A stretch of 37,563 nt of DNA from Dyella_B sp966430775 (GCA_966430775.1 CBJMMB010000022.1:1-37563); one strand, 5' to 3'; shown: positions 6,296 through 15,876, counted from the stretch's first letter. Numbers and translations: made by a program. The notes: generated by a model from the letters alone, not told the origin.

Positions 6296-8458
6296 TCAGG
6301 CGCAGCCGCGCGGTTGATGTTCGCCGGTCTGTGCGGATGGCTGCGGCGGCAGTTCGATCTCGCACCACAAGGCCAATTCAGATCGAAGCAACGCCAGTTG
6401 CAGCGGTTTCTTCAATAGCCCATCCATGCCGCTATCGATGCAGCGCATATGGTGATCGGCGTCCGTGGATGCTGAGAGCGCGAGGATGGGCGTGTGGCGA
6501 TAGGTGATGTTTTCCAATTCGCGGATCAGGCGCGTCAGCGTATAGCCGTCCATATCCGGAAGATCGCAGTCCATCAGGATCATGTCGAACGGTTCGCGGC
6601 GCACGGCGCGCAACGCGGAAGAACCATCCACGCAGGCGGTCACCTGGCAGCCGATGGCCAGGAGCTGCTGCTCGATCAGAAACCGATTGGCGGGGTGGTC
6701 TTCAACCAGAAGAATCGAAGCAGGCTTTGATGGGGAAGCGGGTTCGCGGCGCGGCGCGGCGTGCGTGCCGTTAGCGCGAGACCGCGAATCGGCTGCGTCT
6801 CGCACGCTGTCTGCGGCCCCGAACGTTACCGGAACCGTGAACGATACCGTGGTGCCCACATTCACTTCGCTATGCAATTGAATGCTGCCGCCCATCAATT
6901 CGATCAGTTGTCGGCAGATGGTAAGGCCGAGCCCGGTGCCGCCATAGCGGCGGGCAATCGTGGGGTCGGCTTGCGAGTAGGCAAGAAACAGGCGCGTGCG
7001 GCGTTCGGTAGAAATGCCGATGCCGGTATCGCGTACTTCCACGAACAGTTGCATTGGGGCGTCGGCATCTTCGCCTTGTCGCACGCTCATTGCCAGCGTC
7101 ACGCTGCCGCGCTCCGTGAATTTAACGGCATTGGATAGCAGGTTGATGAGGATCTGACGCAGTCGTGTAGGGTCTGCAACGACCACGACGCCTGCGGGCA
7201 TATGTGGCTTGAATACAAGCTGCAACTGCTTGGCTTGTGCCTTGTGCTGGATCATCCGGATAACGTCGTGCCCGAGCTTTTCCGGTTCGAACGGCAGCTG
7301 CTCGAGCTTCATGCCGTTGACTTCCAGCTTGGAGAGATCCAGCACATTGTCGAGCAGGTGATGCAATGCATCTGCCGCAGCCACGGCGTTGTCGACGATC
7401 TGCTGCTGCTTGGCGCCAAGTGTGGTTTCCCTCAGAAGATCCACGGATGAGAGCACTGCACCCAGCGGCAGGCGAATTTCATGGCTCATCATCGCGAGGA
7501 AAGCGGCCTTGTCGCGTTCGCTGCGGATCGCACGCCGTCGATCGCGACGCGCGACAAAAAGCAGCGCGACGATGACCGCCAGCAAAATCGCGAAACCCAT
7601 TACTTCCATGGTGTGAAAGCGAACAAGTACCCGCCACGACGGCGCGCCGTAGTCGGTGTCGTCCATCCATTTGGCCATCATCGCGTCGGTCTGCTTGGCG
7701 GTCAGCGAGGCCATCGACTTGTTGATGATCGATACGAGCTCAGGCATGTCGCTGCGGACGCTCATGCGAATGCTGAGCAGGGCATCGTTGACCGTGCCGG
7801 AAACGTGCAGGGTGTTGAGATACTTGCGCCGCCACAACGGCATCAGCGCCGCATCGAGACCGATCGCCACGTCCGCTTTGCCTTGCGCGACGGCGCCCAG
7901 CACTTCTTCGGCATTGGCGCACGGCACCAGTTGGATATCCGGAAAGCGCTCGCTCAGCAGCTGGCGCAAGAAGCCCTGGCTGCGCACGGCAATGCGCATG
8001 CCGCGAAGCTTTTCCAGTGCGAAGATCGGGGGCGAGGAATCGCGCGTGATGATCACCGCAGTGCCCACAAAGTACGGATCGCTGAGCAGTGCTTGCGGGT
8101 GGGCGGAGGTGTTGCTGAAGCTTTCCGAGGCGACCGAGGGAAGCAGGTCGACCTCGCCGCGTTCCAGCGCGTGCTGGGCCTGGTGCTTCTGGTTTGGGTC
8201 GGCCTCCAGCACGGGCTGGAAGCGCAGGCCGGTGGCGTGGGAGATCGCCGCTAGGTACTCGATCGCCACGCCGGAAACTTTTCCGTTGTCGATGTATTCG
8301 AAGGGATGCCAGTCCGGATACCCCGCGTACTTCACCACCGGATGCGCCGCGATCCAGGCTCGTTCCTGCGGCGTGAACAGTTCCTGCGTTTGCGCCCAGC
8401 CAATGGCCGGCAGCAGCGCGCACAACAGGATGAGCCGGTATGCATGTCGCACTATCAT
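6296..8458 (-). CDS. BvgS/EvgS-like hybrid sensor kinase without HPt domain
   Basis: This is a 720-residue inner-membrane unorthodox sensor. A signal peptide ends near IGWA, and one periplasmic Venus-flytrap domain (bacterial solute-binding type 3, about residues 25-270) starts with LFTPQERAWIAAHPVV. A membrane span near 285-305 leads to a HisKA domain with His326 (MSHEIRLP), an ATPase domain with DPTRLRQILINLLSNAVKF, DTGIGI and GGTGLGLTI, and a receiver with Asp630 (LMDCDLPDMDGY). It ends soon after the receiver, so the HPt module of BvgS/EvgS is missing. BvgS has two flytrap domains; here there is one. Periplasmic ligand is unknown. The ATG at 8458 is chosen because it gives a normal signal peptide, although no clear ribosome site is seen. 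Confidence 0.9.
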   Translation of the reverse strand: MIVRHAYRLILLCALLPAIGWAQTQELFTPQERAWIAAHPVVKYAGYPDWHPFEYIDNGKVSGVAIEYLAAISHATGLRFQPVLEADPNQKHQAQHALERGEVDLLPSVASESFSNTSAHPQALLSDPYFVGTAVIITRDSSPPIFALEKLRGMRIAVRSQGFLRQLLSERFPDIQLVPCANAEEVLGAVAQGKADVAIGLDAALMPLWRRKYLNTLHVSGTVNDALLSIRMSVRSDMPELVSIINKSMASLTAKQTDAMMAKWMDDTDYGAPSWRVLVRFHTMEVMGFAILLAVIVALLFVARRDRRRAIRSERDKAAFLAMMSHEIRLPLGAVLSSVDLLRETTLGAKQQQIVDNAVAAADALHHLLDNVLDLSKLEVNGMKLEQLPFEPEKLGHDVIRMIQHKAQAKQLQLVFKPHMPAGVVVVADPTRLRQILINLLSNAVKFTERGSVTLAMSVRQGEDADAPMQLFVEVRDTGIGISTERRTRLFLAYSQADPTIARRYGGTGLGLTICRQLIELMGGSIQLHSEVNVGTTVSFTVPVTFGAADSVRDAADSRSRANGTHAAPRREPASPSKPASILLVEDHPANRFLIEQQLLAIGCQVTACVDGSSALRAVRREPFDMILMDCDLPDMDGYTLTRLIRELENITYRHTPILALSASTDADHHMRCIDSGMDGLLKKPLQLALLRSELALWCEIELPPQPSAQTGEHQPRGCA

Positions 8459-9260
8459 CGTCGTCCGTTGGAGGGGCAGGGGGCGAGGCCGGCGGCAGCA
8501 CCGAAGGCGCACGGCGTTACCGTGAAGGGGTGCCCGTAAGGGCGGCCCGTCCATCCGCACCGTTTCACTTTTTGCCAGGGCGGATGGGTCCGACTAGGAG
8601 CCTTTTCTCTGCGGCAAGGCGCACGCGGGCGCATGGCGGGGTGTTTTCCCGCAACGCTTGGGGGCCTTGGCTCAATCGGCGTCGTCGTCAGGCGCTTTCG
8701 GTGGCAAGCCTGGATTCACGGTTTCGGATGACGTGAAAAGGAGTATCCGGTCAAACCCGTGGACGGTATTTAGAAAGTATCCGAAATGCGGGCGGGTTGC
8801 CGTTCGTCCTGGCATACATACATAACGTCGGGATGCCGGCGGGTGAGAGTAAGATTCACGGCGGGCTGGCAGGCCGGGTCCAAGCGCGGCCGACAGCCAC
8901 CCCGAGGCGACGCGCGGTTTGTCCATCGTCTGGGCGTCGTCCGTGGCGGCATGGGTCAGGCGTGGGTTTTCGAAGGCATCGGATAATGGTCCGTGGTGCT
9001 GTGAAAGTCTCCGGTTTCGGACCAGATCGAATGCGTCTGTGGTTTCCGATGTGACTAAGGAAGGTTGCGTGGACGGTAGGTCGAACGATGATGCTCCGTC
9101 CCGCTTCCGGTACTGAGTGATTCAGCAATGAGCGGTTGCTTTCGCGCGACGAAAAAGGAGCTTTCGTCCAACCGCATCAAACATGGACTTTCTTCACTTA
9201 CGGTCCGTGCGAAGCACCGCTCGCTCGCGTGATCCGTATCTTAGTCAAAAGGATAGTTTC
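8459..9260. other. Divergent intergenic region between the two two-component systems
   Basis: About 800 bp separate the divergent regulatory operons. I find no convincing gene. AGTATCC occurs twice (8743-8749 and 8776-8782) at 33-bp spacing within two similar contexts, and could be a regulator site. The short ORFs on both strands lack ribosome sites and recognisable products. Confidence 0.5.
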
Positions 9261-9938
9261 ATGTCGGCCTATAAAGTGACGCCTTCATTACGTGTAATGC
9301 TGCTGGACGACCATGAGGTCATGCGTCGCGGCCTGGAGCTTTTGCTCAAGCAGGAGCACCTCCTCGATGTCATCGGCAGCTTTACCACCAGTCGCGAACT
9401 GTTCGCGGCGCTGCGCGAGAAAACCGCGGACGTGTTGATCGTCGATTATTCGCTCGGACCCACCGAGGTCGACGGGCTGAACCTGATCCGCGCGCTCAAA
9501 GTGCGTTTTCCCAACGAAAAAGTGCTGGTGATGTCCGCGCACTACAACGCAGCGACCGTGGCCTTGGCCATGAAGGCCGGTGCGCGCGGATTCATCGGTA
9601 AAGGCCAGGACCAGAAGGAACTGATCATGGCCATTCGCGCCGTGGCCGCGGGGCGCGTTTATCTTAGCAAAGACATGTCGCGTGAACTGGCGTCGCAGCC
9701 GACCGAGTTGTCCGAGCATACGGGTGAGTCGGCGCTGATCAACGATGTAAAGCTTTCGCCGCGCGAACGTGAGGTGCTGCGCTGCTATCTGGACGGCATG
9801 TCCGTGACCGAAATCGCCACCAAGTTCTCGCGCAGCATCACCACCATCAGCGCGCAGAAGACCGCGGCGTATCGCAAGCTAGGCATTCGCAACGACAGCG
9901 AGCTGTTCAAGATCCGTCACCAGCTGGAACGATCATGA
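9261..9938 (+). CDS. LuxR/NarL-family response regulator (BvgA/EvgA-like)
   Basis: This 225-residue two-domain transcription factor has a receiver with an acidic LLDDHE, phospho-acceptor Asp62 (LIVDYSLG), MSAH and a conserved Lys in IGKGQDQKE. The LuxR-type helix-turn-helix at about residues 164-215 reads LSPREREVLRCYLDGMSVTEIA followed by ISAQKTAAYRKLGI. The ATG at 9261 is preferred over an in-frame upstream start because AAAAGGAT precedes it at good spacing. The stop overlaps the start of the sensor gene as ATGA, so regulator and kinase are co-translated. Likely targets are the nearby surface genes, by analogy with BvgA control of adhesins, but no binding site has been proven here. Confidence 0.92.
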   Translation: MSAYKVTPSLRVMLLDDHEVMRRGLELLLKQEHLLDVIGSFTTSRELFAALREKTADVLIVDYSLGPTEVDGLNLIRALKVRFPNEKVLVMSAHYNAATVALAMKAGARGFIGKGQDQKELIMAIRAVAAGRVYLSKDMSRELASQPTELSEHTGESALINDVKLSPREREVLRCYLDGMSVTEIATKFSRSITTISAQKTAAYRKLGIRNDSELFKIRHQLERS

Positions 9939-12313
9939 TCCGCATTTTTATGCGCATGGTTCCGATCCTGCTGATAGTGGTGGGATGGGCAGGAATCCTG
10001 CATGCCCAGGAACCGGTGTTCACGGCGCAGGAGCAGCAGTGGATCAAGGATCATCCACAGGTGCGCTTTGCGATCGGCACGCAGCTCAAGCCCGTCAGCT
10101 ACGTCGACGATGACGGCGTCTACCGGGGCGTGACTGCGCAGTACCTCGCCGCCATCGAGAAGAAGACGGGCCTGCGTTTTCAGCTCGTGCACACCGACGG
10201 CTTCAGCGGCGCCAAGAAGGCCATTCGCGATGGCGCCGTGGATCTGTTGCCGGTGGGCTTCTACACGCGCTTCGAACCGGATGTACGCGAGCGCGTGCTG
10301 TTCACCGAGCCATACTTTTCCTCGCCGAGCGTGATCGTCACGCGCGCCGACAACCCCAGCATTCTCGACCCGCGTGAACTGGACGGCAAACGCGTGGCGA
10401 TTTCCGGCGACAACGCCAATGTGCGCTTCTATATGAGTCGGCTTCCGTCGATCAAGCCGGTGCTGGTCGCGGGGCCTCTGCAGGGTCTGGAAGCACTTAT
10501 GGATGGAGAAGCGGATGCGGCCCTGGGCAGCGCCGCCGTGCAACAGCCGCTGATCCGCCAGAAATACAGCGGCCAGCTTGGCATCGCCGGGGTGATCGAC
10601 GACCTGCCGGTGAACCTGCAAATGGTCGTGCGCAAGGACGAGCCGCTGTTGTATTCCATCATCGCCAAGACGCTGAAAAGCCTGTCGGCCGAAGAGACGG
10701 ACGTGATGTATGACAGCGCACTGCAGGAGGCGGGCTATGGCGCGCCGACGTTGCGTTCGATCATCCTCGAATACCTGCCGGAACTGGTGGCGGCGTGCAT
10801 CGCCGGTCTGTTGCTGATCTGGTTCGCCTACCGCGCCCGCGTGGCCAAGGAGCAGGCGGAGCGCAGCGAGCTGGCCAAATCGCGTTTTCTGGCGGTGATG
10901 AGTCATGAAATCCGCACGCCGATGAATGCGATCCTCGCCTCGATCGAGATGCTGCAGCAATCGCCGCTCGAGCCGAACCAGCGCAAGCTGGCGCTTACCG
11001 CATCCACCGCCTCGGAAGCCTTGCTGGGCTTGCTGGACGACGTGCTCGATCTGTCCAAGCTCGATGCGCACCGCCTGGAACTGGAAACCATGCCAACCGA
11101 CATCGAGCGATTGGCGCAGAAGGTGGTGGACGTGGTGACGGTGAAGGCGCGCGACAAGGCGCTGCCCATCCATCTAACCGTGGACAATCCGTCGCATGCG
11201 CACGCCGTGGTCGATCCGACGCGGCTGCGACAGATCCTGCTCAATCTGCTGGGCAATGCAGTGAAATTCACCCAGCGCGGCAGCATCACGCTGGATATTC
11301 GCGTGGAAGGTACACAGGGCCAGCCGGGACGTATTCACGCGCGGGTACGCGATACTGGTATTGGTATTCCGAAAGATCAGCAAACCAAGCTGTTCCAGGC
11401 TTACGTGCAGGCCGACAGCGCCACCACGCGCCAGTACGGCGGCACTGGCCTGGGATTGACGATCTGCAAGGAACTGGTCGAGCTGATGGGGGGACAGATC
11501 AGCCTTGAGAGCACACAGGACGTCGGCACCACGGTGAGCTTCAGCATTCCGGCGCGCCTGGTTGCCGCTTCGATGGAATCGGAGGTGCCTTCCGTGAGCG
11601 AAAGCGCTGTGTCATTGGAATCGAACGGTCACGTGCTGGTGGTGGAAGATCACCCGCAGAATCGCTTCGTCATGGCCGAGCAGTTGCGCGCGCTCGGCGT
11701 CGACACCCTCTTCGTTGCAGACGGCCGCGCCGCCATCGAGACGATCGGCAAGCACCCCATTTCGCTGGTGCTGATGGATTGCCACATGCCCGAGATGGAC
11801 GGCTACGAAACTACGCGCCGCATCCGCCAACGCGAAACCAGCCTGAACCTGCCGCGCGTACCCATCATTGCTATCTCCGCGGCCACCGATGCGGCGCATC
11901 TGAAGCGCTGCATGGACAGCGGCATGGACAGCGTGCTCAAGAAACCGCTGCGACTGGACGAACTGCGCAGCATGCTCGGCCTTTGGCTGGATCGCCTGCC
12001 GCCCGCCGAGCCGGTCGCCGCCCCTGCAGTGGCGGAAAACCAGCCGATCGACATGTTCGAGCTGTATAAGGCCTCGATCGAAGAAGACGCGCAAGCGCTC
12101 GAGCATGCTCTGGCGAAGGAAGACCGCGACAATGTCATCCATTTCGCCCATCGCATCAAGGGCGCGGCGTTGATGATCAACGCCGACGGCATGGCGCAAT
12201 CGGCCGGCCGTATCGAGGACCTGGCCAAGGCGGCCAACGATCCGGCTGTCGCGGAAGCCTTGCAGGAATTGCAGGAAGAAATCGCCAAGTGGATTGCGGT
12301 GACGCGGCATTGA
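9935..12313 (+). CDS. BvgS/EvgS-like unorthodox sensor kinase with receiver and HPt
   Basis: This 792-residue phosphorelay sensor is paralogous to the one at 6296-8458. Order of domains: signal peptide (1-24), single periplasmic solute-binding type 3 domain (about 30-260), membrane span (about 281-299), HisKA with His324 (MSHEIRTPMNAI), ATPase with DPTRLRQILLNLLGNAVKF, DTGIGIP and GGTGLGLTICKEL, receiver with Asp615 (LMDCHMPEMDGYE), and a C-terminal HPt with His739 (FAHRIKGAALM). All four phosphorelay residues are thus present. It overlaps the regulator gene by ATGA, and phosphate should pass His-Asp-His-Asp to that regulator. The ligand is unknown. BvgS itself is longer, with two flytrap domains and a PAS domain; neither the second flytrap nor PAS is seen. 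Confidence 0.93.
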   Translation: MIRIFMRMVPILLIVVGWAGILHAQEPVFTAQEQQWIKDHPQVRFAIGTQLKPVSYVDDDGVYRGVTAQYLAAIEKKTGLRFQLVHTDGFSGAKKAIRDGAVDLLPVGFYTRFEPDVRERVLFTEPYFSSPSVIVTRADNPSILDPRELDGKRVAISGDNANVRFYMSRLPSIKPVLVAGPLQGLEALMDGEADAALGSAAVQQPLIRQKYSGQLGIAGVIDDLPVNLQMVVRKDEPLLYSIIAKTLKSLSAEETDVMYDSALQEAGYGAPTLRSIILEYLPELVAACIAGLLLIWFAYRARVAKEQAERSELAKSRFLAVMSHEIRTPMNAILASIEMLQQSPLEPNQRKLALTASTASEALLGLLDDVLDLSKLDAHRLELETMPTDIERLAQKVVDVVTVKARDKALPIHLTVDNPSHAHAVVDPTRLRQILLNLLGNAVKFTQRGSITLDIRVEGTQGQPGRIHARVRDTGIGIPKDQQTKLFQAYVQADSATTRQYGGTGLGLTICKELVELMGGQISLESTQDVGTTVSFSIPARLVAASMESEVPSVSESAVSLESNGHVLVVEDHPQNRFVMAEQLRALGVDTLFVADGRAAIETIGKHPISLVLMDCHMPEMDGYETTRRIRQRETSLNLPRVPIIAISAATDAAHLKRCMDSGMDSVLKKPLRLDELRSMLGLWLDRLPPAEPVAAPAVAENQPIDMFELYKASIEEDAQALEHALAKEDRDNVIHFAHRIKGAALMINADGMAQSAGRIEDLAKAANDPAVAEALQELQEEIAKWIAVTRH

Positions 12314-12356
12314 GGCAAGCGGGGTGCGCCCCTTCCATCGTTTGAACCGGCTGAAA

Positions 12357-14051
12357 TCAGAGCGTCACGACGGCCTGCGCCCAGACTTGACCTGTAGGTG
12401 CGCGGATCATCGCTGGCACATTGCCGACCCTGCGTGCATACGAAAGATTGAGCGAGATTCGCTTGCCTGCCTGGTAGGCCAAACCAGTGCCCACACCTTG
12501 CAAATTTACGGTGTTGGCGCTGCCCGGAGAGGGATTCCTGTTCAGCTGTGCATGCGCAGCGTCATAGAACGCTTGCAGCGAAAGCTTGGGCAGCTTCTTG
12601 AACTTGCGCGTTACCGCCACCGTCATCAGCACGCCTTGATCGGCACTGCCGATGTCGGTGGCATAGGCACGCACGCTGCCTGGGCCACCCAGCACCATCT
12701 GTTCGGATGGATCAAGGTGATGGCTGGCCAGTTGCATCGTGATGCCGGCGCTTAACTGCCACTGGTTGGAAAGCAGCTGGGTGAACGCGGTCGAAGCCTG
12801 CAGCACCGTATAGCGACCGTCGAACGCCTTGGGATCCTGGCCAGTGGGACTTTCCTTGCTGCGCGTAACCTGGATGCCTTGCTTGAGTTCGGCACTGTAC
12901 TCGAGCACGTTGGGCTTGTTCGCGAGCAGGTTCTGTCGATAACCAGACAAGCCAACCGCGAAGAACCGCGCGCGTCGCTCATTGTCGATATCGAAGAATG
13001 TGTCGTTCAACTGCTTGTAGCCGACGCTCGCTTCCAGATTCAGGCGCGAACGCTCGGTGCGTCTTACAGGACGGTTGACGTAAAGCCGATAGATATCGGC
13101 ATAACCATCACCGAAGCCCTCGAAGGCGCCGCCCAGCGTGTAGTCGACCCTGGCGAACTGCAATCCCGCGCGCGTGCCGTCGTAACCCAGTGGCGCATCG
13201 TACGTGACGTTGCTGATCAGGGTGTGGCTGCCTTTGCCATCCTTGTCCTGCAGGAGCGAAGGCGCTTGGGTGGCGGAAAGCTGGAAGCGGTCACCGATGC
13301 CAAGCGGGCTGTTGACCAGCATTTGCGCGCCAATACGGTTCTTGCCTGATGAAGTAGTGCCCTGGTTATCGGCCACCATTGCCGCGGCCCATCGCTGATC
13401 GGGTGCGGTGGCAATCGTTACCTTGGTGCCTTTGTATTCATCGCCAGGCGAAAGGGAAGGCTGGATGCCGCCCACACCAGGCAGGTCGCCAAGCAGATCG
13501 ATCGTGTGCTGTACCTCGCGCAGGTCACTGGTGCGTTCCGGACGCGCCGCGAACCATGCACGCAGCACACTGGTACGCAATAGTGACCGATTCTCAAAGC
13601 CGAAAGATTCGATGTGCCCGCGCAAGACCTCGTAGTGGATACGGCCCGCGTCGATATTCGGATCCAACTTGACGACGGTAAGCAGCGGACCGTCGCGGCG
13701 CAGTTGTTCGGCAAGCGCAAGACGCAGTACTTCAAGCCCGGCCAGATTGGCCCGGCCATGCAGATAGTGGCTCAATAGCGGCCACACTTTCTCACGTTCT
13801 GCATCGGTGATGTCGCCGTCGAGCACGAATTCATCAATACTGACGACCTTTTCGGTTTCCTGCGGGGCTTGCGCAGAAAGATTGCGCGATAGGCTGCTGC
13901 TCTGCTCGGATAAGGGCGTTAAAGGTTGCTGCTGAAGCAGTGAACCCGAAGACACGCCAGGTGTGCCGGTTCTCTGCGCATGCCCGAGTTCGGGAGTCCA
14001 TGCCGTGACGACGAGCAAGCTGCCGGAAGCCCATGTGGCGAATGCTTTCAT
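12357..14051 (-). CDS. Two-partner secretion transporter (TpsB; FhaC/ShlB family)
   Basis: This 564-residue outer-membrane protein exports its TpsA partner across the outer membrane. A signal peptide ends at about residue 25 (ELGHA). A Q/S-rich linker (about 30-65) precedes POTRA-like domains (about 68-230, with VVSIDEFVLDGD and YEVLRGHIESFGF), and the rest is a 16-strand-type barrel with the family motif GGPGSVRAY near residue 456, a variant of VRGY, and a closing strand at the C-terminus. The gene lies 263 bp downstream of the tpsA-like gene on the same strand, so they are a natural pair. AGTATCC is found on the minus strand just upstream of its start. The family assignment is firm. Confidence 0.92.
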   Translation of the reverse strand: MKAFATWASGSLLVVTAWTPELGHAQRTGTPGVSSGSLLQQQPLTPLSEQSSSLSRNLSAQAPQETEKVVSIDEFVLDGDITDAEREKVWPLLSHYLHGRANLAGLEVLRLALAEQLRRDGPLLTVVKLDPNIDAGRIHYEVLRGHIESFGFENRSLLRTSVLRAWFAARPERTSDLREVQHTIDLLGDLPGVGGIQPSLSPGDEYKGTKVTIATAPDQRWAAAMVADNQGTTSSGKNRIGAQMLVNSPLGIGDRFQLSATQAPSLLQDKDGKGSHTLISNVTYDAPLGYDGTRAGLQFARVDYTLGGAFEGFGDGYADIYRLYVNRPVRRTERSRLNLEASVGYKQLNDTFFDIDNERRARFFAVGLSGYRQNLLANKPNVLEYSAELKQGIQVTRSKESPTGQDPKAFDGRYTVLQASTAFTQLLSNQWQLSAGITMQLASHHLDPSEQMVLGGPGSVRAYATDIGSADQGVLMTVAVTRKFKKLPKLSLQAFYDAAHAQLNRNPSPGSANTVNLQGVGTGLAYQAGKRISLNLSYARRVGNVPAMIRAPTGQVWAQAVVTL

Positions 14052-14273
14052 GGCGCTTTTAATGCAAGAGTGGATACTGCCTTTAACCGGCCAGTAGAAG
14101 GTAGGAAATGGTGGACGCGCATTGTAGCCATCATCTGCGTTTGACGGCTTTGCCAGGCACCGCTTTTCGGATTGCTTTTAGCGAATAGGGCTGCCCTTAG
14201 GCGCGATAGGATACGTTTCAGGAACGGGCTGGAGTGCAGTCAAGGACTGAGCCGAATTGCCTGCTATGAGGCA

Positions 14274-14301
14274 CGCAAGCCTGGAAAAACCCAGGCTTGC
14301 G
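14274..14301 (-). terminator. Hairpin after the tpsA-like gene, possible terminator or attenuator
   Basis: A perfect 11-bp inverted repeat (14274-14284 with 14291-14301) with a six-base loop lies 14 bp after the stop of the tpsA-like gene. There is no T run after it on the minus strand, so it may stabilise the mRNA or reduce read-through into tpsB rather than end transcription fully. Confidence 0.5.
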
Positions 14302-14314
14302 CAAGGAGACCAGC

Positions 14315-15337
14315 TTACTTTCTAAGGATGACTGCCGGAGGCTCCAGAGCGCCATCGATCATCAGGCTGCCGGGAGTTTGGATATAGATGTTTCCGACTT
14401 GTTTCAGCGAATCCGCATTGACGTTCATGGTGGTGCGTCCATCGTAACTTGTATTGATCAACGTAGCGGTGCGGGCATGGATGTTGCCGCCGATGTTGGT
14501 GCGGTCGAAACCGGCGACCATCACATCGCCGCCGGCGTTGATGGTGCCGTTCTGGTCGCCCGAGGTTTTCAGGCTAAGCCCCGATGTTGTCGTAGCGCCG
14601 TTGATCGCGGCCATGAGCGCGTCGCCATGGGTGTTGATCTGTCCGTTATTGATGGCCGAGGCCTTGCGGACCGTGCCGCTGGCCGGATCGGCGGTAAAAC
14701 CGTAGTAGCTGTAAAGGCCGGTATCCGCGGCCCCAAAGCCAACGCTGGCCGAGTATCCCGCTGCCAGCGCAACCGATTTGCCTGCGCTGAGACTGCCGTT
14801 GTTGATTACATCGGGCGCCAGCAATATGACCCGTTCGCTCGCATTGATGCTGCCGTTATTGACCACTGACGTCCCGGTGGCATTGCTGCTTCCCGACAGC
14901 GTAGGACTTGCGGAGTGATTGAAGCTTTCGTCAGAAATGCTGAGTGTGGAAGCTACCAGGGAGCCCACGTTTACGTTGGCGTGCTGCCCAAATACCACGC
15001 CGTTGGGGTTGACGATGAATACCCGGCCGTTGGCGTTGAGTGCACCATCGATCTGTGTGGCGCCCAGGTTGCCGGTGACGCGGTTGAGGATGGCCGAAGT
15101 GGCGCTGGGCTGCGCTATGTTGACTGCTTCCCCATTGGCGACATTGAAGTTGTTCCAGTTGACGATCAACTTGTCGCTGCTTTGATTGATTTGAGTGGTG
15201 GCGCCGCTGTGCGTGATGTTGCCCGCACCGGACACGATCTTGCCAGTGTCGATCGCTAGCGCATGGCCGCTGACGGCAAGCAGCAGGGCGAAACTGACTG
15301 CATTCAGCCGGAAGCGGCTCGACGTTGAATTTTTCAT
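14315..15337 (-). CDS. Very short TpsA-type exoprotein (filamentous haemagglutinin N-terminal domain)
   Basis: This 340-residue secreted protein has a signal peptide ending near ALA (about residue 28) and then a TPS secretion domain: VNWNNFNVANGE, SAILNRVTG, ANGRVFIVNPNGVVFG with NPNG at 110-113, and a beta-helical continuation rich in N, G, S and T. It stops at residue 340. TpsA proteins usually run from about 1000 to over 3000 residues, so it is little more than the secretion domain plus a few beta-helix turns. The stop is clean, with no similar sequence seen after it; a hairpin and then tpsB follow. It may be a genuine mini-exoprotein, or the stub of a longer adhesin. Partner of the TpsB at 12357-14051. 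Confidence 0.9.
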   Translation of the reverse strand: MKNSTSSRFRLNAVSFALLLAVSGHALAIDTGKIVSGAGNITHSGATTQINQSSDKLIVNWNNFNVANGEAVNIAQPSATSAILNRVTGNLGATQIDGALNANGRVFIVNPNGVVFGQHANVNVGSLVASTLSISDESFNHSASPTLSGSSNATGTSVVNNGSINASERVILLAPDVINNGSLSAGKSVALAAGYSASVGFGAADTGLYSYYGFTADPASGTVRKASAINNGQINTHGDALMAAINGATTTSGLSLKTSGDQNGTINAGGDVMVAGFDRTNIGGNIHARTATLINTSYDGRTTMNVNADSLKQVGNIYIQTPGSLMIDGALEPPAVILRK

Positions 15338-15459
15338 TGTTGTTTTTTCCTATAAGGGTGCAGGGAAATCTTCTGTTGCGTCAGCACTCAAAGTGAAAGC
15401 AAGTATCCGCGCTTCATGCGTTCGCCATCATAGGCGCATGGGTTACCTCATTTCTCATA

Positions 15460-15663
15460 TTGGAGGTCAATTTCGATCTTTTACGATTGTTTCAGGATTA
15501 CGTGCAGGCCGACTTCGCCACCAAGGTGCAAGTGGTACTGATGGATTTCCACATGCTCGAGATGGACGGTTGCGAAGTCACGCGCGCGATGCATCAATCG
15601 ATTTTCGTGCTCGAACGACATTTCGACTTTCGTAGGTACGCTCTAGAAATAGGCATCGCCTGA
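15460..15663 (+). pseudogene. Remnant of a third hybrid sensor kinase
   Basis: A short frame (67 codons) joins two pieces that are about 145 residues apart in the intact kinase at 9935-12313: LFQDYVQADFAT from the ATPase domain, then directly VVLMDFHMLEMDGCEVTRA from the receiver. The ATPase nucleotide boxes between them are gone, and nothing of the periplasmic or HisKA parts remains. This is a deletion-fused relic and should not be annotated as a gene. It lies between the tpsA-like and autotransporter genes. Confidence 0.7.
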
Positions 15664-15876
15664 AGCGATCCTCCCGTGCTCCCTGTCAGGCGACGCCTCG
15701 TTTTACATTTTTTTCTATTCCGGCATGCGGATACGCGCGCCTACCATGCCCGTCATGCGCGCCTGTCCCTTTTCAGGCGGCTGATGCCATAGGGCGTCTC
15801 CCCATTCTTTTGTTTGTATAAGCCAAAGGCCGCATCGGCCCGTGTGCTTTTTACCGAAGCTGGAAGCACTGCAGTC

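Noticed and set aside
8440..8736. Short plus-strand ORFs in the divergent regulatory gap
   Set aside because: They overlap the kinase 5' end or lack start signals, and their products look random.
9917..11173. 418-codon minus-strand open frame opposite the sensor kinase
   Set aside because: Composition typical of antisense of a GC-rich gene; the kinase domains on the plus strand are unmistakable.
12321..12332. GGGG-TGCG-CCCC mini-hairpin between the convergent kinase and tpsB
   Set aside because: A 4-bp stem and no T run are too weak to call a terminator.
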